Positions 1 to 3,927 of a stretch of DNA of 6,022 bases are shown in pieces. The stretch is taken from the NCBI GenBank assembly GCA_007133055.1, contig SLNM01000239.1, positions 1-6,022 on the forward strand. Direction: 5' to 3'. Made by a program: the position numbers and the translations under genes. The stretch is from Lentisphaeria bacterium (GTDB lineage: Bacteria > Verrucomicrobiota > Lentisphaeria > Oligosphaerales > PUNB01). How positions within the stretch are numbered: position 1 is the first letter of the stretch; each line of letters starts with the position of its first letter. Below the pieces are notes generated by a model that had not been told where the DNA came from, searched no databases, and worked only from the letters and a program-made list of their open reading frames with translations.

Positions 1-13
1 CCAGAACTCACTT

Positions 14-265
14 TTAAGCGCAAATGGAACGCCCTGTTTTCATAGTATTGCGTAACTTGATACATACAACCAGTTTCAATATCCAACAGCCAACACGGAA
101 TATCCAAATCCAAGGCAGGACATTATCGTTCCGTGCCCTTCTTCGCTGTTCCGATTGTTTGTGCGCAAAATCAGCCTTCGCCAGCAAGGCTTCTGACAGA
201 GCGATTATCCGCACTGCGTAGTCGATCAGACGGTCTTGGAGGTCATAGTGTCTTGCCCCGGTCAT
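14..265 (-). pseudogene. Remnant of a second four-helix-bundle (S23-type) gene
   Basis: The ATG at 265 has a good AAGGAAGGG upstream and opens an 83-residue frame. Residues 1-28 (beginning MTGARHYDLQDRL, then IDYAVRIIALSEAL) look like the first helix of S23-type proteins and correspond to KQFALRVMRLVEAL in the intact gene at 1463-1822. The hallmark RSGTSxxANY segment is missing. Residues LAKADFAHK may be what is left of the conserved S..EF..K stretch, implying a deletion of about 30 residues. After that the frame runs through an Arg-rich part and into the left heptamer array, which encodes WIWIFRVGCWILK (about 54-66), before stopping at 14. It is probably non-functional. An ATG at 370 in the same frame would read through the right array and has less support. 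Confidence 0.5.
78..112. repeat. Heptamer array, family A, left copy
   Basis: Five 7-base units AATATCC, AACAGCC, AACACGG, AATATCC, AAATCCA. On the minus strand this is GGATATT-type and is the inverse of the array at 279-320. It lies within the reading frame of the decayed S23-type gene, near its 3' end. Confidence 0.6.
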
Positions 266-278
266 TGTCCCTTCCTTG

Positions 279-320
279 TTCGGTTGGATATTCCCTGTTG
301 GATATTGGATATTGTTGTCC
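279..320. repeat. Heptamer array, family A, right copy
   Basis: Units TTCGGTT, GGATATT, CCCTGTT, GGATATT, GGATATT, GTTGTCC on the plus strand. Three exact GGATATT units keep strict 7-base phase. It lies just upstream of the Shine-Dalgarno site of the S23-type remnant and in inverted orientation to the left copy. Confidence 0.65.
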
Positions 321-490
321 GTTCCTGAAAATAGGCTGGTTGGGCATTTTCCTTTCTGAGTGTCGTTCAACTTGCGACCCCCTTGTGCTCAAAATAGCGA
401 GGTCTGGTCCACCGTTCTCGTCGCCCGTAATCGTCAATCGGTCCCCCTGTTTTCGAATAAGGTGCGCGACAAGGTGCGGGTATCTGGAGA

Positions 491-531
491 CGGCGGGTCT
501 CCGCCGTTAATTACCGTCCGAGGCCGGACGG
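491..531 (-). terminator. Two tandem perfect hairpins after the YkgJ-like gene
   Basis: CCGTCCG (514-520) pairs with CGGACGG (525-531) around a 4-base loop, and CGGCGG (491-496) pairs with CCGCCG (501-506) around another 4-base loop, with an AT-rich spacer between. On the minus strand they begin 21 bases after the stop codon. This position suits transcription termination, but neither stem has a clear U-tract, so protection of the mRNA 3' end or a palindromic extragenic repeat are alternatives. Confidence 0.4.
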
Positions 532-552
532 CGCCAACCCGTGTCTGAAGCA

Positions 553-942
553 TTATGCGGGAGGAGGGGAGCAGCCGCGGCAGGAGGCTTCAAAGCCGGG
601 ATTGCGCCATCGACGGGGAAAACCTCGGCACTGCCGGGGTTTGGCGGGGTTGATGGCGCAGTGGTTTTGCGGGTCGAGAAAAATACAGCGGTCCCCTTCA
701 CCGTCGATCAGCGCCAATCCCCGTCGATCCCTGGCCAGCCTTGTATAGCGCTCGACAAAGGCGCCCCTGCTTGTTTGCAGAAAGCGGGCGATGCGGTTGA
801 TGTCCCGGTCATCCAAACGAACTTCCCCGGCAATCTGACAGCAATTACCGCAGCGTCGGCAGACAAAATCAGCGGGTACCGATGATTCAGACTTGGCGAG
901 GATGGGGGCGGAATCATGGCGGGTGGACGGTTCGGAGTTCAT
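553..942 (-). CDS. YkgJ-family cysteine-cluster protein (CxxCxxCC)
   Basis: 129 residues with nine cysteines. The core CRRCGNCC (28-35) is followed by Cys86, Cys95, the conserved KPRQCRGFPRRW (101-112, with Cys105) and Cys121/Cys124. This spacing matches the YkgJ family, thought to bind zinc or an iron-sulfur cluster; its biochemical role is unsettled. There is no signal peptide or membrane segment, so it should be cytoplasmic. The first 25 residues are polar and probably flexible. The ATG at 942 is the natural start, with a weak GGGA upstream. The gene starts 30 bases after the stop of the small charged protein, so the transcript may run through, and two hairpins follow its stop. It has no obvious functional link to the methyltransferase and may belong to the ancestral chromosome at the end of the inserted block. 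Confidence 0.88.
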   Translation of the reverse strand: MNSEPSTRHDSAPILAKSESSVPADFVCRRCGNCCQIAGEVRLDDRDINRIARFLQTSRGAFVERYTRLARDRRGLALIDGEGDRCIFLDPQNHCAINPAKPRQCRGFPRRWRNPGFEASCRGCSPPPA

Positions 943-972
943 CGGTTATTCCCAGGGAGTGAAGAGCGGTTC

Positions 973-1218
973 CTATATGCGTGTGGAATTGCGATCATTC
1001 CTCCCGCCGCCGGCGTCATATCTTACGCGTGGCTCCCTCAGGAGAAGCACCCGATCGGGCAAGGCTGCGTCTGAAGAATGCTCGCGGTCGGCAATGATCG
1101 CCGCCTCCCGATCCCGGAGTTCCTCCAGTAGTCGGAGTTTCTCCGCAAACGGCAAGGCGGCCAGTCTCCTGCGCTCGCGCTGCTTGCTTTTGGTGATGCG
1201 TTCGAACGGATCGGTCAT
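973..1218 (-). CDS. Small charged helical protein, partner of nucleotidyltransferase-like gene
   Basis: 81 residues. The N-terminal half, MTDPFERITKSKQRERRRLA then LPFAEKLRLLEELRDREAAI (about 1-42), is basic and predicted helical. This segment is commonly seen in small proteins encoded directly after nucleotidyltransferase-like genes, which supports a two-gene cassette similar in layout to a toxin-antitoxin pair; no function is proven. The second half (43-81) is Arg/Gly/Asp-rich, looks disordered and resembles nothing I recognise; a past frameshift or fusion could explain it. The ATG at 1218 has GGAGG 7 bases upstream and overlaps the previous stop as ATGA, so translation is probably coupled. 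With its partner apparently deleted in the middle, the cassette may no longer work. Confidence 0.65.
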   Translation of the reverse strand: MTDPFERITKSKQRERRRLAALPFAEKLRLLEELRDREAAIIADREHSSDAALPDRVLLLREPRVRYDAGGGRNDRNSTRI

Positions 1219-1466
1219 GGCTCATCCTCCAGGAATCTGCGATGAAATCGCGTCCACGCCTCTTCGAGTCCGTGCCGGAACAGGACAAACACGTCCACAT
1301 TCATGGTCGCCATCGGCTCGATATAGAACGTGGCGCCCACGGCGCCGCCGATGGCGTAATTCTCGGTCACGCCGTCGCGCTTCATTTGCTCAATAGTCGC
1401 CAAGGTCCCTGGGAATTGTGATCGTCGATTGTTGACGGTTGATTGTCGGAGACGTGAATGGGTCAT
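1215..1466 (-). pseudogene. Nucleotidyltransferase-like protein with internal deletion
   Basis: 83 residues. Residues 21-62 (TLATIEQMKRDGV, then YAIGGAVGATFYIEP and ATMNVDVFVLF) resemble the start of nucleotidyltransferase-fold proteins, in which a GG turn is followed by metal-binding Asp-x-Asp. From residue 64 the sequence jumps to RHGLEEAWTRFHRRFLEDEP, which resembles, from memory of the family, the extreme C-terminus of full-length members of roughly 170-200 residues. The simplest reading is an in-frame deletion of roughly 100 residues with its junction near base 1278. The first metal-binding Asp also appears to be Asn56. Residues 8-16 (QSTVNNRRS) are encoded by a heptamer array absent from typical members. 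GGAGG lies 6 bases before the ATG, and the start overlaps the upstream stop as ATGA, so the short product may still be translated. Enzyme activity is unlikely. A naturally short protein is the alternative. Confidence 0.6.
1416..1450. repeat. Heptamer array, family B, in the nucleotidyltransferase-like gene
   Basis: Units TTGTGAT, CGTCGAT, TGTTGAC, GGTTGAT, TGTCGGA on the plus strand, all close to GTTGAT with 7-base phase. It is read in frame on the minus strand and contributes QSTVNNRRS near the N-terminus. Positions 1427-1443 match 2169-2185 at 16 of 17 bases. Confidence 0.6.
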
Positions 1467-1822
1467 GACTGGCCTCCAAATCTGGCCGTCTTTGTGGAGG
1501 CAGTAAAGATGGCGGTGAGTTCATCGGCTTCATCCAGCAGGAGTTGCACGCGTTCCGACGGCAGCAAGTCGCCCTCCATGATCAGTTCCAACCAGAAACA
1601 GCTTTCGTCTGCCTCTTCGGCAACGGTTCCCATCTTGGCAGAGAACTCGGCCTTCGAACGCCCACGACAAGCCGCACGATAGTTTGCTCCCACCGACGTC
1701 CCGCTCCGCACAAGTTGGCTCCCAATCGCCCGCCCCACACAAGTCTTCGGCAACGCTTCTACCAACCGCATCACGCGCAACGCAAACTGCTTCGTCCTGG
1801 CTTTCAATTCATCGCTATTCAT
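1463..1822 (-). CDS. Four-helix-bundle protein (23S rRNA intervening-sequence / S23 type)
   Basis: 119 residues, the usual length of this family. The hallmark QLVRSGTSVGANYRA (36-50) is followed by the conserved pattern EF..KM..V.EEADE..FWLEL (59-80) and a last helix DELTAIFTASTKTAR (99-113), so the gene looks intact. The family was first found in insertions within 23S rRNA genes and also occurs as free-standing chromosomal genes. Structures are small helical bundles related to Avd of diversity-generating retroelements; the cellular role is unknown. The ATG at 1822 has AGAGG 6 bases upstream. The gene begins 23 bases after the methyltransferase stop, in the same direction, and its TGA stop shares an ATGA with the next gene. 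Membership of the methyltransferase operon is inferred from spacing only; it may be a passenger rather than a working partner. Confidence 0.88.
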   Translation of the reverse strand: MNSDELKARTKQFALRVMRLVEALPKTCVGRAIGSQLVRSGTSVGANYRAACRGRSKAEFSAKMGTVAEEADESCFWLELIMEGDLLPSERVQLLLDEADELTAIFTASTKTARFGGQS

Positions 1823-1835
1823 CGCACGCCTCTTT

Positions 1836-1863
1836 CAATCAACAATCAAACATCAACAATCAC
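1836..1863. repeat. Heptamer array, family B, at the methyltransferase stop
   Basis: Units CAATCAA, CAATCAA, ACATCAA, CAATCAC on the plus strand, opposite in orientation to the two other family B arrays. It supplies the last codons (IVDV) and TGA stop of the methyltransferase and lies directly before the Shine-Dalgarno site of the next gene. Confidence 0.65.
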
Positions 1864-3927
1864 ACTTATGCTCGTGTCGCATCCGAAGGTGTCCACCACC
1901 TTGACGCAGGCAGTGTACTTGCCCTTCTTCGGGTATTCGAACCCGGCATCGCTGACGGTTCGGAGCGTCCGGTCCCTGCGTGTGCGGTAGTCCTGCCAGT
2001 GATGATTGAACGGTTTGCCCGGCTGCCAGTCGAAATCCACCGCCCAGAAGTCAATGAAGTCGAAACCGCTTTTGATCGCCCGTTCCTTCAGCGCCTCCAG
2101 CTCCTTTGTCGGCACTTCGGCAAGCGATGGCATGAAGCGCGTCAGCTTGATGTCGAAGGTTGATTTTTGATTGCTGACGGTTGATCTGCGGCGGACGACT
2201 TCCGCTTCGAGAACGGCCATTTCCAGGAACGGCGGCGGGCTGGTGCGGTTCTTTTCCATGATTTCGCGCGGAATCTGGATCAGCTTGAGTTTTGCGCCCA
2301 GTTCCTTGCGCAGCGCTTCCGTATGCAGGCGGATGTCCATCTCGAACTCCCATGCCAGGCAGTAGCACTCCCTGCCACCCGCCTCGGCCACCGCCTTGGC
2401 GACGGCCGTCGCCTCGGGCCGGGTGAAGATCGTGTCGATGGCATCGACATGACAGAAGGCCCCGCCCTTCCGTCCGTGGATCAGGGGCGACGGCGTATTG
2501 GTCAGCGTTTCCGCCTTGAAGAAATCGAGTACAACCCGGCGATGCTCCTCGTCGGCCCCCTTCAGCCGCTCTTTCTGCCACCACTGCCGCTCGTAGCGAC
2601 CGAGGTTATAGACATCGAACGCGCGGTATGGCTTGCCGGCATCGTGCAGCTCGCGCTGCACCTCGATCATGCGCTTGCGGCTGGTGTGGATGGCGAACCG
2701 TCCGAGATCGGCCATGATCCATCGGCGCCCCAGCTTCTCCGCCACCGCACCGGTCGTGCCGATGCCGCAGAAGAAGTCGGCGACCAACCCGCCCTCTGGG
2801 CAAGAAGCAGATATCACTCTCTCCAATAACGACTCTGGTTTCTGTGTTGCATACTCTACCCTTTCGCTCGCATTTGCAGATAAAGGGCTAACCCAATCAT
2901 CAGCCCAGAGATCCCCAACAACATTCCCCTTCTTTTCGTCCAAGTATCTCTTGACTCGCGGCAAGCCAGATGAGGTAAAAATGATGCGACCCTCTGAGAT
3001 GCCTTTGTCAATTTTCTCTTGCGACCAAATCCAATGCTTCCCTGCGGGCGGGGCAAGAATTTTCGATCCAAAGCGGCGGGGAGGGCCATCGCCTTTTTGA
3101 GTGAAATCAAATGATCCATATCGCCGTCCAGTGCCATCTTCAATCATTGCATAATTCTTGTGATCTTCAGTTCCTTCAATATATTGCGTTTCAAAATGTG
3201 AATGATCTGACTTGGTATAAAAATATATCGTATCCTTAACGTTGCTAAAATAACTGCTTTGTGCCTTGGCCGCAGTCAATTTGCGCCAGATAATTTCGTC
3301 CCTGAAGCTCTCCTTTCCAAACACTTCATCGAGAAGTATCCGAATCAGGTGAGTGACACGCCAATCACAATGCACGTAAATGCTGCCAGCCTCGGCCAGC
3401 AAATCACGGATCAGCATAATTCGCTCATAAAGCATATGAACATAGGAATCAGTGCCCTTTCCCCACATCTCTCGATATGCAACCATTTCAAGGGTGGATT
3501 GATCCTTGCTGATATTATCCCTTTCGTCGCCAATCGGCACATTCATCGTAAAATCCGCCCCGACATCGAACGGGGGATCGATATAGATCAGGTCGATCCT
3601 GACCTTGAACTCCTTGAGCAGGGAGGCCATGACGAGCTTGTTGTCGCCCCAGATCAGGCGGTTGCGGAATTCCGGCCAGGCCGGCGCCTCCTCGCGCACC
3701 TGCATGAGCTTCTGCTCGAACATGTCCATCTGACCTTCGGCGGCGGCCCTTTGACGCGGCTCGTCCACCGTCTCGATCCGCTGCATCGGCATCGCGCAGG
3801 CCGCGACATCCACCTCCCGCCGCCTCCCGAACTCGTCGTACTTCCCCTCCCACACCAACTCCGTCCGCATCGTGGAGAGTGGGTGCGGGTTGTCAGGGCC
3901 ATATGGTGTTGGTTTTCTATCCGTCAT
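1846..3927 (-). CDS. Beta-class adenine-specific DNA methyltransferase (type III Mod-like)
   Basis: Predicted to transfer a methyl group from S-adenosylmethionine to adenine N6 in DNA. The 693-residue product has catalytic motif IV DPPF (117-120), a motif V/VI-like GSIYVHCDWR (181-190), TQKPESLLER (361-370) and the AdoMet-binding motif I DFFCGIGTT (384-392). Motif IV before motif I is the beta-class order, as in Mod subunits; residues about 205-345 should hold target recognition. A further 260 residues follow motif I, ending in a beta-rich YPKKGKYTACVKVVDTFG segment. The ATG at 3927 is preferred because GGGAGG lies 5 bases upstream; an in-frame ATG at 3963 would add 12 residues but lacks this site. 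The start overlaps the ATPase stop by 11 bases. Oddities: residues about 110-370 are encoded by AT-rich DNA, residues 582-590 by a heptamer array, and the last codons and stop by a second array. No restriction subunit is visible, so it may be a defence modification enzyme or an orphan. Confidence 0.92.
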   Translation of the reverse strand: MTDRKPTPYGPDNPHPLSTMRTELVWEGKYDEFGRRREVDVAACAMPMQRIETVDEPRQRAAAEGQMDMFEQKLMQVREEAPAWPEFRNRLIWGDNKLVMASLLKEFKVRIDLIYIDPPFDVGADFTMNVPIGDERDNISKDQSTLEMVAYREMWGKGTDSYVHMLYERIMLIRDLLAEAGSIYVHCDWRVTHLIRILLDEVFGKESFRDEIIWRKLTAAKAQSSYFSNVKDTIYFYTKSDHSHFETQYIEGTEDHKNYAMIEDGTGRRYGSFDFTQKGDGPPRRFGSKILAPPAGKHWIWSQEKIDKGISEGRIIFTSSGLPRVKRYLDEKKGNVVGDLWADDWVSPLSANASERVEYATQKPESLLERVISASCPEGGLVADFFCGIGTTGAVAEKLGRRWIMADLGRFAIHTSRKRMIEVQRELHDAGKPYRAFDVYNLGRYERQWWQKERLKGADEEHRRVVLDFFKAETLTNTPSPLIHGRKGGAFCHVDAIDTIFTRPEATAVAKAVAEAGGRECYCLAWEFEMDIRLHTEALRKELGAKLKLIQIPREIMEKNRTSPPPFLEMAVLEAEVVRRRSTVSNQKSTFDIKLTRFMPSLAEVPTKELEALKERAIKSGFDFIDFWAVDFDWQPGKPFNHHWQDYRTRRDRTLRTVSDAGFEYPKKGKYTACVKVVDTFGCDTSISVIVDV
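2158..2185. repeat. Heptamer array, family B, inside the methyltransferase gene
   Basis: Units GGTTGAT, TTTTGAT, TGCTGAC, GGTTGAT on the plus strand. On the minus strand it is translated in frame as STVSNQKST (residues 582-590) without disturbing the reading frame on either side. Confidence 0.6.

Noticed and set aside
78..320. The repeats as a CRISPR array.
   Set aside because: The period is 7 bases with no unique spacers, and there are no cas genes.
243..347. A 34-residue minus-strand frame starting MPNQPIFRNG, with an AGAAAGG just upstream, overlapping the start of the S23-type remnant.
   Set aside because: The ribosome-binding spacing is only 3 bases, much of the peptide is encoded by the heptamer array, and it resembles no known leader. 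It is probably chance.
133..1396. Plus-strand frames across the YkgJ-like and small-protein region.
   Set aside because: They are rich in Ser, Arg, Pro and Cys with no recognisable domain, and they mirror real minus-strand genes that have good starts.
1463..1822. Possible diversity-generating retroelement, because S23-type proteins are structurally related to Avd.
   Set aside because: No reverse transcriptase and no template/variable repeat pair with adenine-biased differences is visible in the window.
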